Positions 53,205 through 62,818 are shown, numbered from the stretch's first letter. The stretch is DNA of 64,000 nt from Candidatus Gastranaerophilales bacterium (GCA_910587375.1 CAJULR010000031.1:1-64000); one strand, 5' to 3'. Made by a program: numbers and translations. Notes: a model not told the origin generated them from the sequence alone.

Positions 53205-53255
53205 GTCTGTTAAATTTACGGCGGGTAAATTTTATATGCATGAATTGAATCAGCT

Positions 53256-53603
53256 TTAAATCTGTTTATTTAAGCTGTTTTCTCTTGCCGCTTTGCCATC
53301 TGCCTGAGCCATTCTTTCTTTATTGGTTTTGGCGTCTATTGTGCTTCCGATGGCTTTGCCGATAAAGCCCGTAATGATACCAAGAGAAGCAAAAAGTGCT
53401 CCTGCAAGAAAGGCTGAACTGTCTTTTATGGTAATCTTTCCTTGTTTGCCTGTGCGTGCAAGCCCTTCGTTTAAGGCAACTGCAGCACCTATAACTACAG
53501 GGCCCGCAGCGCCGATTAGTGCCCCTGCTCTTGAGCCTGATTTGCTTTTTTTATATTGATTTCCGTTTGTGGTAAGTCCGATGTTGCTTGAAATTGTATT
53601 CAT
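53256..53603 (-). CDS. Small membrane protein, function unknown
   Basis: 115 residues. Ser/Gly-rich basic start (NGNQYKKSKSGSR), then two hydrophobic glycine/alanine-rich helices (AGALIGAAGPVVIGAAVAL near 25-43; AFLAGALFASLGIITGFIGKAIG near 64-86) separated by a polar loop, and a charged C-tail. The small-residue spacing suggests helix packing or a lineage-specific envelope protein. GGAG precedes the ATG. Confidence 0.55.
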   Translation of the reverse strand: MNTISSNIGLTTNGNQYKKSKSGSRAGALIGAAGPVVIGAAVALNEGLARTGKQGKITIKDSSAFLAGALFASLGIITGFIGKAIGSTIDAKTNKERMAQADGKAARENSLNKQI

Positions 53604-53761
53604 TTTTTTCTCCTGTCTCTTTACATGGTTATTAAAACTTAGAATTTCGACTTATTGTTAAAATTGAGAGATATTTTTACAAAAATTAATAGTTAATAAC
53701 CAGTAAATAATAACTAATAGCATTTAGAAAAGTATTAACGCTAAATATATAATTATTATTA

Positions 53762-53998
53762 ATGAATAATTATACTGATTTTAATTTTGATGTTGAAAAA
53801 AAATTTGGCGCAAAGCTTGCTTATGTAAGAAAGAATAAAAAACTTTCGCAGATGAAGCTTGCCGAAATCGTAAATATGAATTTTAACTATATAGGGCAAA
53901 TTGAGCGCGGGGAAGCAAACGTCACCTTGAAAACAATGAAAATTTTGGCAAACGCTCTTGAAGTTGAATTACATTCTTTGTTTGATTTTAGATTTTAG
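53762..53998 (+). CDS. XRE-type helix-turn-helix regulator
   Basis: 78 residues. A single HTH domain with the full XRE pattern: FGAKLAYVRKNKKLSQMKLAEIVNMNFNYIGQIERGEANVTLKTMKILANALEVELHSLF. It is unlinked to a toxin or prophage gene, so it is either a chromosomal regulator or a relic. It lies divergent from the small membrane protein. Confidence 0.8.
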   Translation: MNNYTDFNFDVEKKFGAKLAYVRKNKKLSQMKLAEIVNMNFNYIGQIERGEANVTLKTMKILANALEVELHSLFDFRF

Positions 53999-54045
53999 TT
54001 TTTATTACAATTTGTTTACATAACCCCGCGTGGGCGCTTCATAAT

Positions 54046-54074
54046 TTGCAAATTTATTATGTGCTTAGTATAAT
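54046..54074 (+). promoter_or_regulatory. Sigma-70-type promoter of acpP
   Basis: TTGCAA (54046-54051) and a perfect TATAAT (54069-54074) are 17 bp apart. The acpP start is 43 bp beyond the -10 box. Confidence 0.8.
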
Positions 54075-54117
54075 TGGCGTATGTTAGTTAGTATTATTTA
54101 ATTTTGATGAGGTAAAA

Positions 54118-54351
54118 ATGAGCACATTAGAAAGAGTAAAAAAAGTAGTAGTAGATCAACTAAGCGTAGATGAAAACCTTGTAACTCCGCAAGCAAGCTT
54201 CACAAACGACCTTGGTGCTGATTCATTAGATACAGTTGAATTAGTTATGGCTTTTGAAGAAGAATTCGGTTGCGAAATTCCTGATGAAGAAGCTGAAAAA
54301 ATCGCTACTGTTCAAGACGCTGTTGATTATATCGACGCTCATCTTAACTAA
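54118..54351 (+). CDS. acpP: Acyl carrier protein
   Basis: 77 residues. DLGADSLDTVELVMAFEEEF holds the Ser that receives phosphopantetheine from the AcpS encoded at 62128-62553. Acidic helices follow. It carries acyl chains for fatty acid and lipid A synthesis. It has its own promoter and is separated from fabF by two hairpins. Confidence 0.97.
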   Translation: MSTLERVKKVVVDQLSVDENLVTPQASFTNDLGADSLDTVELVMAFEEEFGCEIPDEEAEKIATVQDAVDYIDAHLN

Positions 54352-54370
54352 GGCTTAAAAGAAGAATTCG

Positions 54371-54394
54371 TTTGCCCTTTTGTTTTTGGGCAAA
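54371..54394 (+). terminator. First hairpin after acpP
   Basis: TTTGCCC (54371-54377) and GGGCAAA (54388-54394) pair around TTTTGTTTTT. The tail is A-rich, so this may be a weak terminator or a processing site. Confidence 0.5.
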
Positions 54395-54415
54395 AATCAT
54401 TTGCAAAATTTATTT

Positions 54416-54461
54416 AAGGGGAAATCCTGAAAATGGATACTCTCCAAAGGATTGCCCCCTT
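54416..54461 (+). terminator. Second hairpin after acpP, terminator or attenuator before fabF
   Basis: AAGGGG-A-AATCCT pairs with AGGATT-G-CCCCTT, followed by TATTTATTTA. Leaky termination here would explain strong acpP and weaker fabF expression; this is inference. Confidence 0.6.
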
Positions 54462-54513
54462 ATTTATTTAAATTTTGTATTTTGATAGCTATTTAAAAGG
54501 AAAAATTATTAAA

Positions 54514-55773
54514 ATGAACACAAATAAAAGACGAGTAGTAGTTACGGGCATGGGCATTGTTTCGCCTGTGGGAGTTGGTGCAAAAGATTTTTGGAGCGCA
54601 CTTCTTGAAGGAAAAAGCGGCATTTCAACAATAGAAAACATTTCGCTTGATGGGCACACTGTGCATATTGCAGGTGAAATCAAAAATTTTGATGAAATCA
54701 GCACGCTTGAACCAAAAGAAGCAAGAAGAATGGACAGATATACTCAGTTTGCCCTTATGGCGGCTGAAGAAGCTGTTAAAGATTCAGGCGTTACAACCGA
54801 AAACACAGATCCTTACCGTTACGGTGTAATTGTAGGTTCTGCAGCGGGCGGTTTCGATACGTTTGAAAAGCAGCACCACACAATTATTGAGCGCGGCCCT
54901 TCAAAATGTTCGCCTTTTACTGTTCCGATGATTATTTCTGATATGGGCGCCGGAAGAATTTCTATGAAATATGGCGCTAAAGGTTTAAACAAGGCAATTG
55001 TAACTGCTTGTGCAACATCTGCCCACTGTATAGGGGACGCTTTTAGAAGCATTCAATATAATGACGCTGATGTTATTATTGCAGGCGGCGCCGAAGCTGT
55101 TATTACAAGGCTTGGTATCGGTGCTTTTACTTCTGCAAGAACCTTGTCAAAAAGAAATGACGAGCCAACTAAGGCTTCACGCCCTTATGACAAAGATAGA
55201 GATGGCTTTGTAATGTCAGAAGGTGCTGCAATCCTTGTTCTTGAAGAGCTTGAGCATGCTAAAAAACGCGGTGCAAAAATTTATGCTGAAGTTGTAGGAT
55301 ATGGCCAAACAGCTGACGCATACGATATTGTTGCTCCGGACCCAAGCGGCCAGGGTGCTGCAAAGGCTATGGAGCTTGCAGTGAAAGACGCTGAAATCAG
55401 CCCGAAAGAAGTAGGGTATGTAAATTCTCACGGCACATCAACAGGCCTTGGGGACGCGGCTGAATCCAAAGCGATTGCTCAAGTGTTTGGGGATTTGGAT
55501 GTTAATCCGAATTTAAAAGTTTCTTCAACAAAGAGCATGCACGGACATATGCTTGGTGCAACAGGTGCAGCTGAATCTATCGCTTGCATTATGGCTCTTC
55601 GCGAAAGCACAATTCCTCCAACGATTAACCTCGACAACCAGGATGAATGTGTTGCAAACTTAAACTATGTTCCGCACAAGCCTGTTAAGGCCGAAATTAA
55701 CTATGCCCTAACAAATTCGTTTGGTTTTGGCGGACACAACGCTTCACTTTTATTTAAAAAATATGAAGCATAG
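54514..55773 (+). CDS. fabF: 3-oxoacyl-ACP synthase II
   Basis: 419 residues from the ATG at 54514 (MNTNKRRVVVTGMGIVSPVG), which has AAAAGG upstream; the frame opens 13 codons earlier at 54475. Condensing enzyme of fatty acid elongation with the catalytic Cys in ACATSAHCIGDA and two His (NSHGTSTGLGD; KSMHGHMLGATGA). It follows acpP, a classical fab arrangement. Confidence 0.96.
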   Translation: MNTNKRRVVVTGMGIVSPVGVGAKDFWSALLEGKSGISTIENISLDGHTVHIAGEIKNFDEISTLEPKEARRMDRYTQFALMAAEEAVKDSGVTTENTDPYRYGVIVGSAAGGFDTFEKQHHTIIERGPSKCSPFTVPMIISDMGAGRISMKYGAKGLNKAIVTACATSAHCIGDAFRSIQYNDADVIIAGGAEAVITRLGIGAFTSARTLSKRNDEPTKASRPYDKDRDGFVMSEGAAILVLEELEHAKKRGAKIYAEVVGYGQTADAYDIVAPDPSGQGAAKAMELAVKDAEISPKEVGYVNSHGTSTGLGDAAESKAIAQVFGDLDVNPNLKVSSTKSMHGHMLGATGAAESIACIMALRESTIPPTINLDNQDECVANLNYVPHKPVKAEINYALTNSFGFGGHNASLLFKKYEA

Positions 55774-55853
55774 AATTTCTTTATGATAAAATAAAATTGT
55801 TGACACTTTTGTGGCGGCAATAAAAATTTGAAAACTGAATAATTGAACAATTT

Positions 55854-55934
55854 GTCGGAGTGGCGGAATGGTAGACGCGCACGTTTGAGGGGCGTGTGGA
55901 GCAATCTGTACGGGTTCAAGTCCCGTCTTCGACA
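55854..55934 (+). tRNA. tRNA-Leu (anticodon GAG)
   Basis: 81 nt. Acceptor GTCGGAG pairs with CTTCGAC, discriminator A. Anticodon stem CACGT/GCGTG encloses the loop TTGAGGG, giving anticodon GAG for CUC/CUU. There is a long class II variable arm, and a T arm ACGGG-TTCAAGT-CCCGT. No encoded CCA. D-arm bases GG..GG..A are present. Confidence 0.92.
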
Positions 55935-56154
55935 AATTTTTCATTTTGAGCCTCGAAAATAGACTCTATTTTAATGTTTAAATGACTTTTACTGTGCTGT
56001 TTGCTTTTGGATAAAGAAAAATTTTTATTCCGATTTTATCTTAAATGTGCTTATTGGAGCAAAGATTGCAAATGATAAGCTCAAAACTACTGTTTTAGGC
56101 TGATTTACAAGTGTTTTGCAATTTGTTAAAATATTTGCTAAAAAGGATTTAAGA

Positions 56155-57000
56155 ATGTCTGAAAACGAACAAAAATCTCTTATTTGGGTAAAAAGAGAGT
56201 TAAATGGCCATAGCGAATGGGTGTTAAATATATTTATCCCCCATGTTAGCGGCATTGCAAATAGAATTAAACAAATTTTTGCATATCTTCATTTTAACGA
56301 ATATATGAATAATAACTACACCGTTGATCTTCACTGGCCCCTGTGCGATACAGCCGCAAATACATTTAAGGAATTGTTCGATTTTAGATATTTTCCAAGG
56401 TTTAACGAAATAAACTATGACGTATACACGGATACGGATTACGGCGAAGGCAGCACCTGGACTCTTTTTTTGAGTGACAAAGAAAAAGAACAGGCAAATA
56501 TGGACAGTATAGATTTAAAATATGATGAAATTCCGCAGTTTCTTCGTGACGCCTTTCTGCCATATTTTATGGCGCTAAAGCCGGGGTATAAAGTTCAGGA
56601 GATACTTAATGCTGTCGAGATACCTGAAAATTCAGTGGCCGTTCATATAAGGCATGACGCCGTGTGGAAACAATGGGGCAGATGGGCGGAAGGCGACATT
56701 GAGATGTTTCTGTATAAAATGAAACAGTATGATGAAAACACACATTTTCTTTTGGCCTGTGCAGACCAGGGAATTTATGAAATGATGGTTGATACCTTTG
56801 GGGATAGAATTATTTCCATTCCGAATAAAAAAGTGGATTCAAATAATATTCAAGATGTTGCAGAAATGTTTCTTCTCTCAAAAGGGAATGAATTAATTGC
56901 AACGTACGGCTCTACATTCAGTGAGGTTGCCTGGTGGCTTTCAGGGTGCAGACAAAAAGTTGTCGTTATAGGTTCCGAGGACAGATGGAAAAAATGGTAA
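56155..57000 (+). CDS. Putative glycosyltransferase, NodZ/fucosyltransferase-like
   Basis: 281 residues from the ATG at 56155 with AAAGGA upstream; the frame opens at 56116. GIANRIKQIFAYLHF near 35 resembles the GN.l..i...f acceptor/GDP motif of the GT23/NodZ-POFUT-like fold. VAVHIRHDAVWK and VAEMFLLSKGNELIATYGSTFSEVAWWL match its HxRxxD and D..lL..c..i....S.Fs..a blocks. A GDP-sugar-using transferase for surface glycans is likely; donor and acceptor are unknown. Confidence 0.65.
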   Translation: MSENEQKSLIWVKRELNGHSEWVLNIFIPHVSGIANRIKQIFAYLHFNEYMNNNYTVDLHWPLCDTAANTFKELFDFRYFPRFNEINYDVYTDTDYGEGSTWTLFLSDKEKEQANMDSIDLKYDEIPQFLRDAFLPYFMALKPGYKVQEILNAVEIPENSVAVHIRHDAVWKQWGRWAEGDIEMFLYKMKQYDENTHFLLACADQGIYEMMVDTFGDRIISIPNKKVDSNNIQDVAEMFLLSKGNELIATYGSTFSEVAWWLSGCRQKVVVIGSEDRWKKW

Positions 57001-57023
57001 GCTTAAACCTTGAATTTTAGGTT

Positions 57024-58214
57024 TTAAACCTTAACTCCGTTTTTCAAGTATTGCATTTTATACATCTGGTTGTTTTCCTGGGTCCAGTCTTTTATAAGAT
57101 TTGTGTAATATTCAATAACTGCGTCAATTTTTTCTTCTGCAACTACAGAGTTGCCACTAATATCGATTTCGCTAAATAGTTCATTAAATAAATCCCTATC
57201 CTGTGCACAGCCAAGGTATAGCCCCTTGTTTCCGGCAAAAGTTTTGTTGCAGAAATTGTTCAAGCCGCCTGTCTGTGTTTCTTCATAAGTGTCTTTTGCT
57301 AAAGTGTCCAACATATCCTTTTCAAAGGCAAAAAATTGACGCACTTCCTCGGTGTCTGCCGTTTTTGAAAGCAAATCGGCTCTGTCCCTAAGGGCCAGCG
57401 TGCTTTTTAAACATTGAAGCATCATAACAACAGAAGCAAATCTTTCATTCGGGTTCACCTGCCCGTCAAAATATCCGCCTCCCTTGTGCCACATTATTGT
57501 CGCATTTCCCTTTACCCTGTTTATTTCAAGCTTGCTTAACATATAATCTATGGTTTCATCTGTCGGGTTTGAAAAAAGCTTGTGTTGAGCCGTTTCATAA
57601 ACTAAAGCCTTGTCTTTTGCCTTAAAGCCTTTTTCTTTTAAAAGTTCTGCGCGCGTTTCGTTATAGTCGCTTCTTTGGGTTAAATATTCGCGCATAAAAT
57701 TGAATTTCTCATCTTCATTGAGGTTATGAACATATCTGCACAAAGTGCTTGTTTCAAATCTTTCTGCGTTTGATGGCATTAAATAATTGGGCACATTGTT
57801 GTTTTTTAAAGAAAATTTGCCATCCTCAAAGCCAAAGCGCACCATCTCTCCCATAGAGCCAAATTCAACCCTGCCATCTTCTGAATAATAAATATTTGGA
57901 GAGGATAAATTTTTATGATAAAAACCCATTTTGTCCATTAAATAAAAGTTTTGAAGCAGATTGTCTATGTGTTTTGGGGTAATCGGGTTAGTTTTTGTGT
58001 TTGCAACATCCCCTTTAATTTCATGCTTTATACGGAAAGGGTCGCCTGGTTTTTTTATAACAGCCTGATAGTTTGGCGCGTCTATGCCTGCCCTTCTTGC
58101 AACGCAAGCGGCCTTAATTTCTCTGTCAATTTCTTTCAGGCTTTCTTTTTTTGTGGCGCCCTGTGCGCATAAATATTCTGTTCTTCCACAGAAATTTATT
58201 GGTGATGTGTGCAT
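57024..58214 (-). CDS. Divergent kinase-like protein, paralogue 1 (probably lacking the metal Asp)
   Basis: 396 residues. The segment FYLMDKMGFYHKNLSSPNIY then YSEDGRVEFGSMGE has the spacing of a kinase catalytic loop plus metal loop (HxDL...N, then xxDFG-like). Here the catalytic Asp is Asn (HKNL) and the metal-binding Asp is Gly (EFGSM). The flanking regions are conserved with the next gene: IKHEIKGDVANTKTNP, YNETRAELLKEKGFKA and the C-terminal EEKIDAVIEYYTNLIKDW. A phosphotransferase-derived pseudoenzyme is inferred; no standard kinase N-lobe is recognisable. Confidence 0.5.
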   Translation of the reverse strand: MHTSPINFCGRTEYLCAQGATKKESLKEIDREIKAACVARRAGIDAPNYQAVIKKPGDPFRIKHEIKGDVANTKTNPITPKHIDNLLQNFYLMDKMGFYHKNLSSPNIYYSEDGRVEFGSMGEMVRFGFEDGKFSLKNNNVPNYLMPSNAERFETSTLCRYVHNLNEDEKFNFMREYLTQRSDYNETRAELLKEKGFKAKDKALVYETAQHKLFSNPTDETIDYMLSKLEINRVKGNATIMWHKGGGYFDGQVNPNERFASVVMMLQCLKSTLALRDRADLLSKTADTEEVRQFFAFEKDMLDTLAKDTYEETQTGGLNNFCNKTFAGNKGLYLGCAQDRDLFNELFSEIDISGNSVVAEEKIDAVIEYYTNLIKDWTQENNQMYKMQYLKNGVKV

Positions 58215-58336
58215 ATAATCTAACCCTTGTTCTTTTTTTAAAAGTGACCTTGCCTTAATAAAGTAAAAAGGTGATAATTATTGCCCAAAAATTTAAGGCA
58301 GAGGCCATTTTCTTAAAAAAACTTAATAATTATTTT

Positions 58337-59548
58337 TTATGAAAAACTTTGATATTCCTCCATTAAACTTTTGTTCAGGCCCTTGTCCCACCTGTCTTTT
58401 AGTTCTGTATAATATTCTTTAATGTCTTCAAGCGTATCTTCCGCCTTTTTGCTGTTTGAAAAATCAACCTCGTCACAAAGCTCTAAAAAGAATTCTTTTT
58501 CATCATTACTTCCTAAAGCCATATTATTATCGGGGTCAAAAAACGTTAATGCGCCCATATTTTCCATATTGTCAAACAGCGTTTCAAGCCTTTTTTGGGC
58601 AAGTTCTTCTTCAAAATTAAAATATTTTCTCTCTGCTTGTGTCATTGAATTTTTTGAAAAATATTCTGCCACATCTCTTAAATTTGCCATATTCTTGATG
58701 TAATCAAGCTGCATAAGAATTGAACCAAACCTTCTTTTCGGGTCTATAGTGTCCGGTTTTTTCCCGCCATCTGTTTGTTCCCACTCTAAAAGTGCGTCCA
58801 TTTTTTGCTTTGCGGCGTTTGTTTTGTCAATTTCAAAGCTCACAACCCTTCTTGAAGGTTTTGCGTATACTTCGCTTAAAACTGTTTCATATTCTACGGC
58901 TTTATAGGTGCCTCTTCTTGCCAAAAGCTCGGCGCGTTTTTGGTGATATTCGCTTGCATAGTTTAAATAATTTTTCATAAAATAATTTCTATCATCTTCT
59001 TCAAGCGCCATAAGATGTTCACTTAAATATCCCGCCCTAAAGCCATCTTCGCTTGATGGCAGTATAAAATCGGGCGTGTCCGGGCCTTCGCCAATTTGGC
59101 TTATGCTCCCATCGTGCCTTTGGTAAAAATTAACCGTGTCCCTAAAGCAATCAAACTCAACCTGGCCGTCGCTTTGCAGGAATATGTGTCCAGCCCCTAA
59201 ATTTTTATGGAAAATTCCTGCTCTGTCCATAAAATAGAAATTTTTATAAAGGTTTCTTAAGTGCTTATATCTTAAAGGGTTGGTTTGAACATCGGCCGGG
59301 TCCCCTTTTGTTTCATATCTTATATGTTCTATATGAAGTGCGTCGCCCTTGGTTCTATACTTTGGCACATTTACGCCGCCCTGTCTTGCCTTTTGCGCCT
59401 GCGCCGCTTCATCATCAAGCTCTTTTTGGCTTAGTGCAGGTTTTGCAAGGTAAAATTTAGAGCCCAAAAAAGCTTGCCTAAACCCTAAAGATGCTTCTGA
59501 AGATGTTTTTGAAGTTTGCAAACTGCGGCCGATTGCGCTTATTTTCAT
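58337..59548 (-). CDS. Divergent kinase-like protein, paralogue 2
   Basis: 403 residues from the ATG at 59548 (MKISAIGRSLQTS) with AGGGA upstream; a GTG further out opens the frame. FYFMDRAGIFHKNLGAGHIF then LQSDGQVEFDCFRD parallels the loop of paralogue 1, but keeps the metal Asp (EFDCF) and has His where paralogue 1 has Asn. IRYETKGDPADVQTNP, YHQKRAELLARRGTYKA and DTLEDIKEYYTELKDRW match paralogue 1. The N terminus SLGFRQAFLGSKF resembles short FxG-type tags seen in its partner (INFCGRTEY). Function unknown. Confidence 0.5.
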   Translation of the reverse strand: MKISAIGRSLQTSKTSSEASLGFRQAFLGSKFYLAKPALSQKELDDEAAQAQKARQGGVNVPKYRTKGDALHIEHIRYETKGDPADVQTNPLRYKHLRNLYKNFYFMDRAGIFHKNLGAGHIFLQSDGQVEFDCFRDTVNFYQRHDGSISQIGEGPDTPDFILPSSEDGFRAGYLSEHLMALEEDDRNYFMKNYLNYASEYHQKRAELLARRGTYKAVEYETVLSEVYAKPSRRVVSFEIDKTNAAKQKMDALLEWEQTDGGKKPDTIDPKRRFGSILMQLDYIKNMANLRDVAEYFSKNSMTQAERKYFNFEEELAQKRLETLFDNMENMGALTFFDPDNNMALGSNDEKEFFLELCDEVDFSNSKKAEDTLEDIKEYYTELKDRWDKGLNKSLMEEYQSFS

Positions 59549-59617
59549 TAACCGTTCCCTCGTAAAATGTTTATCTATATAAAACACAAGGAAAAAAACA
59601 TTTGCTATATTGTTTCT

Positions 59618-60682
59618 TTACGAAATTTCAAGCTCGTGAGCGTTTTTCTTGTTTTCAATCAAAGAAGCAATAAAGCTTGAGCCTACAAAAACAAGCCCCA
59701 AAGACCCTGTTATAATTTCAGGAACTTCATATAGCGTTGATATAAACATAATAATAGCAAGGGTTAAAATTGCGTAATGTGCGCCTGAAGACAGGTAAAT
59801 ATATGTTTTTAGTGTCCTTTTTTCAACCAAAAGAAGTGTTAAACTCCTTACAAACATAGCGCCAATTGCAAGGCCTATAGTGATTATTACAATATCTTTA
59901 CTTATTGCAAAACTTCCTAAAACGCCATCCAAAGAAAAAGAAGCGTCAATTAATTCAAGGTAAATAAACATCATAAAACCGCCTGTGGCAATTCCCCCTG
60001 CGGCGCCTGATGTAGCGGCAGCTGCAGTGTTAGATTTGCCCCCGATTTTTTCAAGAAGCGCACAAATTTTTCTAACGCATGTGTATGTAAAAATCCCGAC
60101 AACGCCCGCAAGCGCTATGTCAATTCTATCTTCCTGCGGCATAAAAAATTGAACAGAAAGAATAAAAAGCATTGTAATTAAAATATCAAGGTGTTTTAAT
60201 TTTAAATTCGCTAAAAATCCTTCAAGTTTTTTAAGCCAGTGATTTTCATTTTCATTAAAGAAATATTCTAAGCCAACCATCATTAAAAACGCCCCGCCAA
60301 AAGCAACTAAAGGCGCATGGGCAATATGAAGATAATGCGTATATTGATTTACATCTTCAAGCGCAAGGTGGATTGTCTTAATCAGGCTCAAATGTGAAAA
60401 TAAAGATACAATTAAGACAGGAAACAAAAACCTCATCCCAAAAACCGCAACCAAAATACCCCAGGTTAAAAACCTATGCTGCCATTTTGGAGTCATTTTT
60501 TCTAAAATAAGCGCGTTTACAACGGCATTATCAAAAGAAAGCGTAACCTCTAAAACGCTTAAAAAGAGTGTCACAAAAAGCATTTTAAACCCGGAACCGG
60601 GCGCCATATGCTCTGCCCAAAAGAAGGCCGCTATAAAGCCAAAAATTGTGACAAATATCGATTCTTTAAAATGCTTAAACAT
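59618..60682 (-). CDS. DUF475 family multi-spanning membrane protein
   Basis: 354 residues from the ATG at 60682, with GGAG seven bases upstream, inside the stop region of the sugar-porter gene. About nine hydrophobic helices. LEVTLSFDNAVVNALIL and ELIDASFSLDGVLGSFAIS hold the paired Asp residues conserved in the TerC/DUF475 group, which is linked to metal or tellurite handling in other bacteria. It is the last gene of the acpS-porter-DUF475 unit. The transported ion is unknown. Confidence 0.82.
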   Translation of the reverse strand: MFKHFKESIFVTIFGFIAAFFWAEHMAPGSGFKMLFVTLFLSVLEVTLSFDNAVVNALILEKMTPKWQHRFLTWGILVAVFGMRFLFPVLIVSLFSHLSLIKTIHLALEDVNQYTHYLHIAHAPLVAFGGAFLMMVGLEYFFNENENHWLKKLEGFLANLKLKHLDILITMLFILSVQFFMPQEDRIDIALAGVVGIFTYTCVRKICALLEKIGGKSNTAAAATSGAAGGIATGGFMMFIYLELIDASFSLDGVLGSFAISKDIVIITIGLAIGAMFVRSLTLLLVEKRTLKTYIYLSSGAHYAILTLAIIMFISTLYEVPEIITGSLGLVFVGSSFIASLIENKKNAHELEIS

Positions 60683-62147
60683 TATTTTCTCCAACAGCCT
60701 CTTGGCTTTTTGTATCCGGCAAAGAATTTTTGCCAAAATCTCTCGGGTTAACCCCTTTCACCCAGCTTTTTTCAATGGTTTCAAGCGATAACCCCTTTGT
60801 TTCCGGCACCATAAAATATACATAAAAAATGCACAAAATTGCAATCACCCCATAGAGGTAAAATGTGTTGTTTTCTGAAATTTTATTAATCAAAGGAAGG
60901 AAGCTCAATGTCACCGTGAAATTAAAAAGAAAATTGGACATTGTTGAAATGCTCATCCCAAGCCCTCTGAACTTTAGAGGGAAAATTTCTGCCACCAAAA
61001 GTAAAATTATTGGCCCCAAAGAAAAAGAGAAAAAGCTTATGTAAAAAATTGCTGCTAATAAAGATATCCATTTTAGGTAAATTCCAAGGGCTGCTTGGAA
61101 TTGAAAAGCCGCACCCAGCGCAAAAAGGCAGATTGCCATCCCGACAAGCCCCGCATATAAAAGCGGCTTTCTTCCAACCTTATCCGTTAAAAATATTGCA
61201 ATAAATGTCATAAGGCAATTTACAACGCCAATTCCAACCGTTGCATAAATTGCTGTTGCGTTTGTTTCAAAGCCTGCAAGTTTTAAAATTGTGGGCGCAT
61301 AATAAATTATTGTGTTTATCCCTGTCCACTGCTGTGAGAACATAAGCCCGATTCCAAGCATTAAGGGCGCTAACATCCATTTTTTAAACCGAAATTTCTT
61401 TGTTTTATCTTCATTTTCCCTGTTTAAAACGTTTTTAATTTCTTCAATTTCTTTGTCTACATTAATTTCAGGCTCAATTTTTTGAAAAACAGCCCTCGCC
61501 TCTTCCTCTCTTCCCTTTGAAACAAGCCATCTTGGGGTGTCAGACATAAAACTCATCCCAATAAAAAGGATAATTGAAGGCAAAACCCCGGCTAAAAGCA
61601 TTAATCTCCAGCCGTTTGTAAAGTTTGCAAACCCTGCGTTTATAAGGTATGAAAATAAAATCCCGATTGTAATCGCAAGCTGAAACAAAGAAACAAGGCT
61701 TCCCCTTATTTTTTCAGGAGAAATTTCAGACAGATACAAAGGCGTTGCAAAGGTTACAACCCCGATTGCAAGCCCCACAATAAATCTTGATAAAATTAAA
61801 AGCGCGATATTTGGCGCTATGGCGCAAAAAATTGAGCCTACAAAAAAAAGAATTGATGTTAAAATTAAAATCTTTTTTCTGCCAAAAATGTCCGCTAAGG
61901 CCCCGTTTGAAACAGCGCCTATTGTGGCTCCGACAAGGGTGGATGATACCAAAATTCCTTGTACATAATCATTCAAAAACCATTCGTCTTTAATATATAA
62001 AAGTGCGCCAGATATAACGCCCGTGTCATAACCTGATAAAAGCCCGCCAAGCGCCACAATAAAAGCCACCAAATAAAGAATAGGGCTATATTTTCCCTCG
62101 CCGTTTGGGCATTTTGGGCCTTCGGGGCTATATTTCTGCTGTTCCAT
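60675..62147 (-). CDS. MFS sugar porter
   Basis: 490 residues from the ATG at 62147, with GGAG nine bases upstream; a TTG five codons earlier also opens the frame. Twelve hydrophobic helices with sugar-porter signatures: GGLLSGYDTGVISGALLYI, DIFGRKK, RFIVGLAIG, PLYLSEISPEKIRGSLVS, QQWTGINTIIYYAPTI, DKVGRKPLL and VPETKGLSLETIE. It imports hexose or pentose with protons. It overlaps acpS by 20 bp and DUF475 by 8 bp, so the three genes are tightly coupled. Confidence 0.93.
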   Translation of the reverse strand: MEQQKYSPEGPKCPNGEGKYSPILYLVAFIVALGGLLSGYDTGVISGALLYIKDEWFLNDYVQGILVSSTLVGATIGAVSNGALADIFGRKKILILTSILFFVGSIFCAIAPNIALLILSRFIVGLAIGVVTFATPLYLSEISPEKIRGSLVSLFQLAITIGILFSYLINAGFANFTNGWRLMLLAGVLPSIILFIGMSFMSDTPRWLVSKGREEEARAVFQKIEPEINVDKEIEEIKNVLNRENEDKTKKFRFKKWMLAPLMLGIGLMFSQQWTGINTIIYYAPTILKLAGFETNATAIYATVGIGVVNCLMTFIAIFLTDKVGRKPLLYAGLVGMAICLFALGAAFQFQAALGIYLKWISLLAAIFYISFFSFSLGPIILLLVAEIFPLKFRGLGMSISTMSNFLFNFTVTLSFLPLINKISENNTFYLYGVIAILCIFYVYFMVPETKGLSLETIEKSWVKGVNPRDFGKNSLPDTKSQEAVGENNV

Positions 62148-62553
62148 AAATATTATCTCCAAGATAGTTTATAGGTAAATGTTTTTTGTTTGCAATGGCA
62201 TAACATATTGCATTTGTTTTACTGTGGGAGATTGAAATTTTTAATTCCACCTTTTCTGCTAAATTCGGGTTTAAAATTCTAACCTCAGGCGCCCCGTTTT
62301 TTTCGTGGTAAACTTCAAAATCCGCATAGCTTACAGCGTCATATCCAAAGGAACACACGGCTTTCAGGCATGCTTCTTTTGCGCAATATCTTGCAGCCAA
62401 ATGTGCTGCATAATTTTTCTTTGAAAAACAGTATTCAATCTCATCTTTTGTAAAAATTCTTAAAACAAAGGGATTATTTTTAGTGTCGTATTTTTCAAAC
62501 CTTTCAATTTCTTCAATATCAACCCCTACCCCTAAAGATTTAAAATCGCTCAA
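62128..62553 (-). CDS. acpS: Holo-ACP synthase
   Basis: 141 residues. Transfers 4'-phosphopantetheine from CoA to the AcpP Ser. LGVGVDIEEIERFEKY supplies the metal Asp, AARYCAKEACLKAV the Glu/Lys site and KISISHSKTNAICYA the last motif. The start is TTG with GGGGAAG just upstream. The C-terminal ~20 residues extend past the usual end because the frame overlaps the porter start. Confidence 0.93.
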   Translation of the reverse strand: MSDFKSLGVGVDIEEIERFEKYDTKNNPFVLRIFTKDEIEYCFSKKNYAAHLAARYCAKEACLKAVCSFGYDAVSYADFEVYHEKNGAPEVRILNPNLAEKVELKISISHSKTNAICYAIANKKHLPINYLGDNIYGTAEI

Positions 62554-62818
62554 TTTCTTCCCCGCCTATGGTTTTTAATCCTCTAATACCTTATGTATAG
62601 TTTACATTATTTTAAACCCCCTTGCAAATTTTAACAATGTTTATAAACTTTACTTATGCTTGCTTTTTATTTTGTTTTCTGTTATTTTATTCTTGTTGAG
62701 GCTGATATAAAACAAGATAATTGTTTTTTAGGATTGTCTAATCAGCGGTTGGAGCTTAGAAAATAAAGTAAACAGTTTTTAGGTTAGTTATTTATTTTAA
62801 ATTGTTAAAAGGAATTTT

